Below are positions 1 to 5,988 of a stretch of DNA of 7,378 nucleotides, piece after piece. The stretch lies in contig CADBUT010000255.1 in assembly GCA_902797925.1 (NCBI GenBank), positions 1-7,378 on the forward strand, written 5' to 3'. The position numbers were made by a program, and so were the translations under genes. The notes below the pieces were generated by a model. That model saw only the letters and a program-made list of their open reading frames with translations. It was not told the origin of the DNA and searched no databases. The first letter of the stretch is position 1. Every line of letters starts with the position of its first letter. This DNA comes from an uncultured Spirochaetaceae bacterium. Its GTDB lineage: Bacteria; Spirochaetota; Spirochaetia; Treponematales; Treponemataceae.

Positions 1-1668
1 AGAACTTTCTTCCCAAATAGACTGAAGTGCGTAGGTTTTAGTCTGGCAGACAATCTTGCTATAGGCGATTGTCGGGTGCAGCTTGTTATAACCACGCGAA
101 AATGTAACATGCTGCGCATCAAGGTTGCCGAAGTAAAAATCTTTTACGTTTGTCTGCTTCTTAAAGCACTCAAACGGAAGTCCTGCACCCAAAGCCACAT
201 CGACAGGCACCCAGCCAAAAGACTCGATGTAGAACTCGCACCACCAGTGCGGTCTTGAGCTTGAATCTGCGTCAACCAGAATACCTGCACAAGGACGCAC
301 AAGCACATTGCCGGCTAAAAGCAGCGCATCATAAAGCATCGCAAAGTCGTATGCGTCGCCCTTCTTTGTTTCTAGCAAATCAATTACAGGCGCGTCAGGC
401 GAGCGCACATCAGAAAGCACTGTAAAATTCTTTATCATATAGCTATAGATTAAATGTGCCTTTGTGTACGGGTTTGTTGTCTTGCCTATAATTGAACGCG
501 AAAGCGCAGTAACTTTTTCGTTTTTCAAAAGTTCAGCGATTGAATCTAAAGAAGCAGATGAAGCCTGCTGAACCTTTGATATGGTATCTTTCTTAGAATA
601 AGGCTTTACAAGCTGTTCCTTAATTTCTGTGGAAACAGCTGAAGTGGTCACAACGAATGTCTGACCAATATTAACATTTGCAGCTGGAACTGACTGCTCT
701 GTCTTTGAATCAGCTTTTTCAACAACAACAGAAGCATTAATTTCTTCGCCGTCAAACTGATGGACTATTGTACCTGCAATTTCTTCAATGGAAGGTTTGT
801 GAGTAGCGGCTGTAACATCAACACCAGGCTGAGAGGCAAAAACCGGCGGCTTGGGCACTCTCAAGAAAATCAACCCGTCATTGTCTGTTACAATTTCCCT
901 TAGCTCAACAGAAGTATCAATGACATAAGTCCGTTTATCCAAAAAAGTTTTCCGCCCGAGAGTTTTCTGCAGCTCAAAAGGATAATTGTTGCTTGAGCCT
1001 TTTTCTGTTTCTATAAAGACAAAACCGTCAGAAGTTCCGTCAGGAACCCTTATGCGGACAAGCTCGTCACTCCAATATTCATAATCTTCATTTTCGCAGT
1101 AGATTTTCTCATCATTTTGGGTCAAGTCTGAACTCTTGAACGAGAAAGAAACTTTTGAATTATTGCGCATAAGTCCGAAGTTTTTCCCGTGAATGGAAAG
1201 CAGACCGCCGACACACTGGCTTTTTTCTTCAATTCCATAAATTACAGGAATCGAAGTTGCCGGGTCTGAAATAACTTTTACAGGCACTACCGTCTTGTTT
1301 GTAAAAATCTTCGGTTCGCTTCTGCCGCCTTGCGTAACTACATATACAAGCCCGTCGCGGACATTTGCCGGTAATGTTATTACTATTTTATGATCGCTCC
1401 ATTCTATGCAGTTAGAAGCCGTGATGCGCAATCCGCCAATTTCTACAAAGCTTTCTGTCTGTTCGTTTCCAAAATTGCTTCCATAAATCGAAAATACATC
1501 GCCCGGATTTCCAACTTTGGGATCAATAACGGTTATTTGAGGTTCTTTTACTTTTGTAGATGATATAATAGCCATTAAAAAAAGCAGCACTCCGATGAAT
1601 GACACCAATAGTACTGCTCTTAATAACGGATATTTCCGAATAAGATAGGAAAATCTTTTATTACTCAA
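1..1668 (-). CDS. Membrane-anchored IPT/TIG-repeat protein with inactive-looking transglutaminase-like domain (3' end outside window)
   Basis: This minus-strand frame is open for 556 codons and leaves the window without a stop. Residues 1-14 are basic, 15-35 form a hydrophobic segment (signal anchor), and the rest should lie outside the cytoplasm. Residues about 43-125 and 141-233 are two IPT/TIG-like immunoglobulin folds, each with an 'IYGSNFG' or 'IHGKNFG' motif. A Ser/Thr/Val-rich linker follows, then a transglutaminase-like core at about 405-495. The core has the family pattern of a GDxxDFA helix, an HWW strand (His474) and 'WVPVDVA' (Asp490). The residue expected to be the catalytic Cys is Ala439 ('GDAYDFA'), so thiol catalysis is unlikely. 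The chosen start is TTG at 1668-1666, overlapping the anti-sigma stop as TTGA, with a weak GGA nine bases upstream. No in-frame ATG lies upstream before a stop, and the first internal ATG would delete the membrane anchor. It probably acts with the upstream sigma/anti-sigma pair; its ligand is unknown. Confidence 0.85.
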   Translation of the reverse strand, partial: MSNKRFSYLIRKYPLLRAVLLVSFIGVLLFLMAIISSTKVKEPQITVIDPKVGNPGDVFSIYGSNFGNEQTESFVEIGGLRITASNCIEWSDHKIVITLPANVRDGLVYVVTQGGRSEPKIFTNKTVVPVKVISDPATSIPVIYGIEEKSQCVGGLLSIHGKNFGLMRNNSKVSFSFKSSDLTQNDEKIYCENEDYEYWSDELVRIRVPDGTSDGFVFIETEKGSSNNYPFELQKTLGRKTFLDKRTYVIDTSVELREIVTDNDGLIFLRVPKPPVFASQPGVDVTAATHKPSIEEIAGTIVHQFDGEEINASVVVEKADSKTEQSVPAANVNIGQTFVVTTSAVSTEIKEQLVKPYSKKDTISKVQQASSASLDSIAELLKNEKVTALSRSIIGKTTNPYTKAHLIYSYMIKNFTVLSDVRSPDAPVIDLLETKKGDAYDFAMLYDALLLAGNVLVRPCAGILVDADSSSRPHWWCEFYIESFGWVPVDVALGAGLPFECFKKQTNVKDFYFGNLDAQHVTFSRGYNKLHPTIAYSKIVCQTKTYALQSIWEESS

Positions 1669-2339
1669 CGATAAAAATCCACAGTCGGATATACAGTACT
1701 CTGATATGATTCTGAATCAATAAGTGGAAGTTCTGATACATCCGTAAGTTTAATATTCATTGGCAAAGATTTTGTATTTGAAAATTCCGGTTTGAATACA
1801 TCAACCTGTGTAAGGTTTGATACATGCAAAGAAACAGGCTGTACTGGAGTAGCAGTACGGTTTGTATCTGCAACCTGAAATGCCGAAACATTAACATTCT
1901 GATCTGTAGCAATTCCTGTCTTATTAATCAGCTCAATTGAAGATGTTACAGGAACAAGTGCAACGTCATTGAAATGCTGCTTTACCTGTGAACGGATATT
2001 TGCAGCCGGCATAATTACAGCAGCAAGGAATGCAGCTGCAGCAGCATAAGGAATAAACTTTCTTGCAGCGCTTGTATATCTGCCAGAAGTCTTGGCAGCA
2101 ACTTTCTTATAGCGTAATCTTGACTTCAAAAGCTCATAGCTTGCATCAAGTTCTGTCTTATCAAGATTTAAAGCAGCAGAATCAGCGGCAAAAGCATCGC
2201 GGATAGACTGAAGTCTTTCAACATGAGCTTTGCAATCAGGACACACTTCTACGTGCGTTTTGATTTCATCATACCATGGGTTAGCAATTTCTCCATCAAG
2301 AAATGCTGAATGAAGTTCCATATTAGGGCAAGTAGACAT
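1665..2339 (-). CDS. Transmembrane zinc-finger anti-sigma factor (ZAS-type)
   Basis: This 224-residue protein is predicted to hold the upstream ECF sigma factor inactive at the inner membrane. The N-terminal domain carries the zinc-binding anti-sigma signature H29-x3-C33-x2-C36, preceded by Cys4 as a possible fourth ligand and by 'LDGEI', typical of this family. A charged helical linker (about 40-90) leads to one Ala-rich hydrophobic segment (about 95-115), with basic residues on the N-terminal side, so the N-terminus should be cytoplasmic. The remaining residues, roughly 110, would be periplasmic; they are rich in Ser, Thr, Val and Asn and match no domain I recognise. The ATG start at 2339 lies inside the end of the sigma gene and has a strong Shine-Dalgarno. 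The stop overlaps the next start by four bases. Loss of the periplasmic tail by proteolysis, or a partner binding it, could release sigma; neither is shown by the sequence. Confidence 0.88.
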   Translation of the reverse strand: MSTCPNMELHSAFLDGEIANPWYDEIKTHVEVCPDCKAHVERLQSIRDAFAADSAALNLDKTELDASYELLKSRLRYKKVAAKTSGRYTSAARKFIPYAAAAAFLAAVIMPAANIRSQVKQHFNDVALVPVTSSIELINKTGIATDQNVNVSAFQVADTNRTATPVQPVSLHVSNLTQVDVFKPEFSNTKSLPMNIKLTDVSELPLIDSESYQSTVYPTVDFYR

Positions 2340-2883
2340 CCTCTTCTCCTATTAACTTAGATAACTGTTCTCGTGCTCGAAAAACACGTACTTTTACGTT
2401 TCCTTCAGTGATACCCATAACACGTCCGATTTCCTTGTAGTTAAGCTCCGCATATTCACGCAAAACAAGAACCATTTTTAAGTTCTGCGGAAGCTTCTCA
2501 AGTGCATCCATCACACGCTTCTGTGCATCATTTTTCAGGTATTCAGTTTCACCTGAATCAACCTGCCGCCGGTCTTCGTGCAGTGCCTTTTCATAAGCAC
2601 GCCGTTCACGGCCCTTTCTTTTCGCATAGTTCAGAGATGCATTCTTAACTACGCGGATTAACCAATATTTTGCATCGTCGATTGAGGGGAACTCAAGGTT
2701 CTTTTCGTGCATCTTTATCAGAGAATCGTGAACCAAATCTTCTGCAGCTTCTTCATCTCCGACAACACGATACGCAACCTTAAAAAGCACCTGCATCGTT
2801 GCATCATATATTTTTTTGAAATCTGATTCATTACCAGCGCGAATCACTGTTGTTTCTGAATCAAGCTTTCTATCATTAAACAA
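2323..2883 (-). CDS. ECF-family (group 4) RNA polymerase sigma factor
   Basis: At 186 residues this has the usual ECF length and only regions 2 and 4. Region 2 spans about 20-92 and includes 'DEEAAEDLVHDSLIKMHE' (core RNA polymerase binding) and 'AKYWLIRVVKNASLNYAKR' (-10 recognition). Region 4 spans about 122-178, with 'LPQNLKMVLVLREYAELNY' and the helix-turn-helix 'YKEIGRVMGITEGNVKVRV' (-35 recognition). The start is TTG at 2883-2881: an in-frame TAA lies at 2898-2896 and no ATG or GTG intervenes. GGGGG at 2894-2890, six bases upstream, can serve as ribosome binding site. It is the first gene of an operon with its anti-sigma factor, the standard arrangement for autoregulated ECF units. Its regulon and promoter motif cannot be read from this window. 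Confidence 0.92.
   Translation of the reverse strand: MFNDRKLDSETTVIRAGNESDFKKIYDATMQVLFKVAYRVVGDEEAAEDLVHDSLIKMHEKNLEFPSIDDAKYWLIRVVKNASLNYAKRKGRERRAYEKALHEDRRQVDSGETEYLKNDAQKRVMDALEKLPQNLKMVLVLREYAELNYKEIGRVMGITEGNVKVRVFRAREQLSKLIGEEDVYLP
2346..2350 (-). promoter_or_regulatory. Shine-Dalgarno of the anti-sigma gene, inside the sigma gene
   Basis: AGGAG sits six bases before the anti-sigma ATG (2339-2337), within the last codons of the sigma gene. It fixes the start and indicates translation coupled to that of sigma, as expected for partners needed in matched amounts. Confidence 0.85.
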
Positions 2884-2976
2884 TGGTTGCCCCCATTACG
2901 TTACAAACAATTTTAATTTTTTTTTAATCTTTATCTAATTTTTCTAATGGAAACAGGATAAAGATTCTATTGTAAT

Positions 2977-3064
2977 ATTCCGGTAAAAAAGCCTTCTTTT
3001 TAGTATCGGCATAATTAAAACATAACTTTTCAAAAAAAATAGAAACAATAATTTTTACCGAAAA
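2977..3064. repeat. Spaced inverted repeat upstream of the sigma operon
   Basis: CGGTAAAAA at 2981-2989 and its reverse complement TTTTTACCG at 3052-3060 flank about 60 AT-rich bases upstream of the sigma gene. Similarity extends a few bases further with one mismatch. It could be a pair of regulator sites in opposite orientation or a long-range hairpin in a leader. Base composition here is skewed enough that chance is possible. Confidence 0.3.
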
Positions 3065-3088
3065 ATGAATACTTCCACAGGAATATTT

Positions 3089-3129
3089 AAAACAAAAAGG
3101 CTGTCAAAAAGGAATGCTTTTTAACAGCC
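3089..3129 (-). terminator. Rho-independent terminator of cysS
   Basis: Arms at 3117-3129 and 3099-3111 form a 13-base stem with one A/C mismatch and a five-base loop. On the minus strand it is followed by TTTTTGTTTT (3098-3089). It begins 44 bases after the cysS stop. The T tract is on the minus side only, so it serves cysS and separates it from the sigma operon downstream on the same strand. Confidence 0.85.
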
Positions 3130-3173
3130 AGAAAATCTTATAGTGAGGCTGAAAGAACTTTTAACATTACCTA

Positions 3174-4778
3174 TTAAGCTCTAACCCAGGTTGTTCCCTG
3201 CGGTGTATCCTTAAGAATAATACCTTTAGAGGTCAATTGGTTACGGATTTCATCTGCTTTTGCGAAATCTTTGTTCTTTTTCGCATCGGCGCGCGCCTGA
3301 ATCAATGCAGCAATTTCAGCAGCTTCAGGGTCATTCGCCAGCGCGGCGGCCTGTGCCTCTGCTTCTTCTGCCTGCTTCTTGAGCACTTCAAAAGCGCTGC
3401 CAATAAGGCTAAGCGACAAAACTTCGTCCATCTTCCATATATTCGCAAGAACCGAAACAGCGCCGTGCTTCGAAGCATTGCCGATTTCGCCGTTCAATGC
3501 AGCAAGAGCTTTCGGCGTGTTCAAATCGTTTTCGAGCGCTTCTGTAAAAAGCTTGACCGCATTTTTTGCTTCATCTGAACGTTTCAAAATATTGGCGTCA
3601 TTGCACTTTGTAAGCACTTCTTTATAGTTTTCTTCGCTAAGCTCAGAAATGCCGAGCGCAGGAATTTCTGCCCACAGTTTCTTGGCGTTTGCTTCGGCTA
3701 TAAGCTTTGCAATCTTTTCGTTGAGGGCAGCCCTTCCGGCTTTTGCACCTTCCATCGCTTCAAGGCTGAAAACAAGCTGCTTGCGGTAATGACCGCCAAG
3801 CAGAAAGAATCTGTAATCAAGCGGCGCAAAGCCCTTGTCTTTAAGCGAAAAGCCCTTCTCCGGCGGCAAGTCTGCGAGCAGCGTGATAAAATGCCCTTTA
3901 GATTTTGACATTTTTCCGCCTTCAAGAATAAGAAACTCGTTGTGCATCCAGTAGTTGACCCAAGGGCCTTTAGCACGTTCTGCCTCGTCAAAGCTGCCCT
4001 CGCTCTGCGCAATTTCGTTTGTGTGGTGCACAGGAATGTGGTCAATGCCGCCGGTGTGAATATCGAAGTGCTTGCCGAGATACTTCATGCTCATTGCAGA
4101 GCATTCAATATGCCAGCCTGGGTAGCCGCGCCCCCACGGCGAATCCCAAGTCATTGCCTGGTTTTCGAATTTAGATTTGGTAAACCAAAGCACAAAGTCA
4201 TTCGGGTTGCGCTTGTTCTCATCGATTACAGAAACAGCGCGGCGGCCTGCACCGGCTTTAAGTTCGTCAAGGTTCAGCCTTGCAAGCTTGCCGTAATCCG
4301 GGTAAGTGGAAATATCAAAATAAAGGTTGCCGTCGGCCATGTAAGTGTGGCCGTTCGCTTCAAGTTTCTTGATAAGCTCAATCATTTCGGCAATATGTTC
4401 AGTTGCCTTGCATTCGTGGTCAGGGCGGCGGATATTCAGCGCGTCAATGTCTTTGTGAAAAGCTTCTGTGTAAAATTTGGCTACTTCAAACACGCTCTGG
4501 TGACGCTCCTCGGCAGTCTTAACCATTTTATCTTCGCCGTCGTCAGCATCGCCTGTCAGATGGCCGACATCTGTAATGTTCATAACGTGGTTTACTTTAT
4601 AGCCGAGAAAAGTCAGCGTCTTGTCAAGCACGTCAAGAAAAACATAAGCGCGCAAATTTCCGATATGAGCATAATTATAGACTGTCGGGCCGCAGCCGTA
4701 AAAACCGACCTTTCCCGGCTCAATCGGCTTGAATTCCTGCATGGTGCGTCCCATCGTGTTATAAAGTCTTAAGCTCAT
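3174..4778 (-). CDS. cysS: Cysteinyl-tRNA synthetase
   Basis: This cytoplasmic class I aminoacyl-tRNA synthetase activates cysteine with ATP and charges tRNA-Cys. The Rossmann catalytic domain has the HIGH motif as HIGN (38-41) after 'YGCGPTVYNYA', and KMSKS at 289-293. The zinc site that discriminates cysteine is complete: Cys29, Cys226 in 'GWHIECSAM', His251 and Glu255 in 'HHTNE', with the same 25- and 4-residue spacings as in the E. coli enzyme. The C-terminal part includes a DALR-type helical domain and ends with the typical 'ADEIRNQLTSKGIILKDT' element. At 534 residues it is longer than the approximately 460-residue E. coli protein; the excess lies mainly in the helical C-terminal half and is Ala/Lys/Glu-rich. 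ATG at 4778 has CAGGAG six bases upstream. It is divergent from murB and appears monocistronic, ending at its own terminator. Confidence 0.98.
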   Translation of the reverse strand: MSLRLYNTMGRTMQEFKPIEPGKVGFYGCGPTVYNYAHIGNLRAYVFLDVLDKTLTFLGYKVNHVMNITDVGHLTGDADDGEDKMVKTAEERHQSVFEVAKFYTEAFHKDIDALNIRRPDHECKATEHIAEMIELIKKLEANGHTYMADGNLYFDISTYPDYGKLARLNLDELKAGAGRRAVSVIDENKRNPNDFVLWFTKSKFENQAMTWDSPWGRGYPGWHIECSAMSMKYLGKHFDIHTGGIDHIPVHHTNEIAQSEGSFDEAERAKGPWVNYWMHNEFLILEGGKMSKSKGHFITLLADLPPEKGFSLKDKGFAPLDYRFFLLGGHYRKQLVFSLEAMEGAKAGRAALNEKIAKLIAEANAKKLWAEIPALGISELSEENYKEVLTKCNDANILKRSDEAKNAVKLFTEALENDLNTPKALAALNGEIGNASKHGAVSVLANIWKMDEVLSLSLIGSAFEVLKKQAEEAEAQAAALANDPEAAEIAALIQARADAKKNKDFAKADEIRNQLTSKGIILKDTPQGTTWVRA

Positions 4779-4784
4779 AAAAAA

Positions 4785-4790
4785 CTCCTG
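4785..4790 (-). promoter_or_regulatory. Shine-Dalgarno of cysS
   Basis: CAGGAG lies six T-rich bases before the cysS ATG. Together with the HIGH-motif position, which matches the family, it fixes the start. Confidence 0.85.
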
Positions 4791-4818
4791 TTAAAACTGA
4801 AACTGCCAAAAACAAGGG

Positions 4819-4847
4819 TTGAATCTTGTTAATTATTTGTTCATTAT
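4819..4847 (+). promoter_or_regulatory. Candidate promoter of murB
   Basis: TTGAAT (4819-4824) and CATTAT (4842-4847) are separated by 17 bases. Transcription would start near 4854, about 20 bases before the preferred murB ATG. Its -10 region overlaps that of the oppositely directed cysS promoter, so the two could compete for polymerase. The hexamers are only moderate matches. Confidence 0.35.
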
Positions 4848-4871
4848 ATCAGCATAAATTTATGCGGAAAA
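4843..4871 (-). promoter_or_regulatory. Candidate sigma-70 promoter of cysS
   Basis: On the minus strand a perfect -10 hexamer TATAAT lies at 4848-4843. At 17-base spacing the -35 position reads TTTTCC (4871-4866), a weak match. Transcription would start near 4836, giving a leader of about 58 bases. The -35 end reaches the first base positions of murB, and the spacer is filled by the 14-base palindrome at 4852-4865. Confidence 0.55.
4852..4865. repeat. Perfect 14-base palindrome in the cysS/murB divergent region
   Basis: GCATAAATTTATGC is fully self-complementary. It fills nearly all of the spacer of the candidate cysS promoter and lies in the presumed 5' leader of murB, where a dimeric regulator could affect both genes. 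No known operator family is assigned. Confidence 0.55.
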
Positions 4872-4873
4872 TC

Positions 4874-5812
4874 ATGAATACTTTACGGAAAATAGAAGAA
4901 AAATTCAACACGAATATAAAAATTCTCTACGATGAACCGATGTCGGAGCACACAACTTTTAAGGTTGGCGGCAAGGCAGAAGCTTTTATTAAACCTGAAT
5001 CAGTTGAAGTGCTCGGGCAGCTTGTAAGCTTTTTGCAGACTGAAAAGCAGCGGTTCTTTATTCTGGGTGGCGGCTCAAACCTTGTGGTAAGCGATGACGG
5101 CATAGACGGCGCAGTAATCTGCACAAGAAGCATGAACAAGATTGAGCTGCTGCAAGAAGTGCAAGGCACGCTTTTGCTGCGGTGCGCCGCCGGTGCGCTC
5201 ATGGACGATGTTGCCGCTTTCTGCGAAGCAAACAGCATAAGCGGGCTTGAAACGTTTTCCGGGCTGCCCGGCACAATAGGCGGTGCAGTCTATATGAACG
5301 CCAGATGCTATGAGTGTTCAATTTCAGATGTGCTTCAAAGCGTGCGCTTCTTCAATATAAGCACAGGCAAAATTGAGACATATAGCTTCAACACGTCAGA
5401 CTGGGCTTACAAGAAGTCGCCTTTTCAGAATGGTGAAAGCATTATTCTTGAAGCAACTTTGAAATGCAAAAAAGGCAGCGCCGCAGAGATAAAAGCGCAG
5501 AACGCGCATTTTGTCGAAGACCGCAAAAGCAAGGGGCATTTCAAATTTCCGTCTGCGGGCAGCGTATTTAAGAACAACCACGATTTCGGCAGCCCTTCCG
5601 GCAAGATTATTGACCAAGCCGGCTTAAGAGGCTTTTCTATCGGCGGCGCGCAAGTTGCGCCGTGGCACGGCAATTTTATCATCAACACAGGAAATGCCAC
5701 CGCAAAAGACATTCACGACCTTGTTTTGTACATAACAGAAAAAGTCAGGCAGCAGACAGGTTTTGAGCTTGAACCGGAAATAATCTTTACAGGCAGAGGC
5801 TTTGACAGCTGA
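4874..5812 (+). CDS. murB: UDP-N-acetylenolpyruvoylglucosamine reductase
   Basis: This cytoplasmic flavoenzyme reduces UDP-GlcNAc-enolpyruvate to UDP-MurNAc with NADPH, the second committed step of peptidoglycan synthesis. The FAD-binding part has 'HTTFKVGG' (26-33), 'ILGGGSNLVVSDDG' (63-76) and 'SGLPGTIGGAVYMNA' (129-143). The catalytic acid Ser230 is in 'GSVFKN' and Glu302 is in 'LEPEI'. 'AGLRGFSIGGAQVAPWHGNFIIN' (249-271) contributes to the substrate domain. Length (312 residues) and layout fit the type II (shorter) class. The position of the substrate-binding Arg (Arg159 in E. coli, 'YRxS') is Lys180 here ('YKKS'). The ATG at 4874, with GGA five bases upstream, is preferred. An in-frame ATG at 4862 and a TTG at 4826 would add 4 or 16 residues of non-family sequence, and the TTG overlaps the candidate promoter. 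It is followed by 148 noncoding bases. Confidence 0.96.
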   Translation: MNTLRKIEEKFNTNIKILYDEPMSEHTTFKVGGKAEAFIKPESVEVLGQLVSFLQTEKQRFFILGGGSNLVVSDDGIDGAVICTRSMNKIELLQEVQGTLLLRCAAGALMDDVAAFCEANSISGLETFSGLPGTIGGAVYMNARCYECSISDVLQSVRFFNISTGKIETYSFNTSDWAYKKSPFQNGESIILEATLKCKKGSAAEIKAQNAHFVEDRKSKGHFKFPSAGSVFKNNHDFGSPSGKIIDQAGLRGFSIGGAQVAPWHGNFIINTGNATAKDIHDLVLYITEKVRQQTGFELEPEIIFTGRGFDS

Positions 5813-5960
5813 CAAACGCAAACACAAAGTTTTAAGGCAGCTTATTTTCTCTATTTATCTTGTCTAAAAAAATGCCGAAATAGTAGTGAGCTGTTCAGCG
5901 TCTTTGCGCGGAGTTTTGGATAATTAATTTTGAAAGCTGTCATAAAACCATAAACTTCGA
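5813..5960. other. Intergenic gap between murB and the cNMP-domain gene
   Basis: No ORF, RNA gene or convincing terminator is seen here. A weak promoter-like pair, TTGAAA at 5930-5935 and TAAACT at 5951-5956 with a 15-base spacer, is the only other candidate for driving the next gene. Confidence 0.4.
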
Positions 5961-5988
5961 TTGACAAAGCTCAACAATGATTTATACT
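5961..5988 (+). promoter_or_regulatory. Near-consensus sigma-70 promoter at the 5' end of the cNMP-domain gene
   Basis: TTGACA (5961-5966, perfect -35) and TATACT (5983-5988, five of six for -10) are 16 bases apart. Transcription would start near 5995, downstream of the upstream-most start codon and just before the Shine-Dalgarno-like AAGAGGG. The codons here also read as plausible protein, so it may be a coincidence. Confidence 0.5.

Noticed and set aside
76..258. 60-codon plus-strand frame near the left edge
   Set aside because: It is antisense to the transglutaminase-like core, whose family motifs are clear on the minus strand.
2950..2985. GGAAT-like ECF -35 element (minus strand) upstream of the sigma gene
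   Set aside because: No matching -10 element at 15-19 bases was found, so an autoregulatory ECF promoter cannot be supported from the sequence alone.
3942..4772. 276-codon open frame on the plus strand opposite cysS
   Set aside because: It lies wholly antisense to an unmistakable cysS gene, and its translation is Cys/Val/His-rich with no family resemblance. It is a shadow of cysS codon usage.
4826..4873. N-terminal extension of MurB from TTG 4826 or ATG 4862
   Set aside because: The added residues do not resemble MurB, no ribosome binding site precedes these codons, and they overlap the candidate murB promoter and leader.
5803..5942. Inverted pair TGACAGCT / AGCTGTCA flanking the murB-cNMP intergenic gap
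   Set aside because: Eight bases separated by 124 with no T tract or other context; expected by chance, and one arm is in murB coding sequence.
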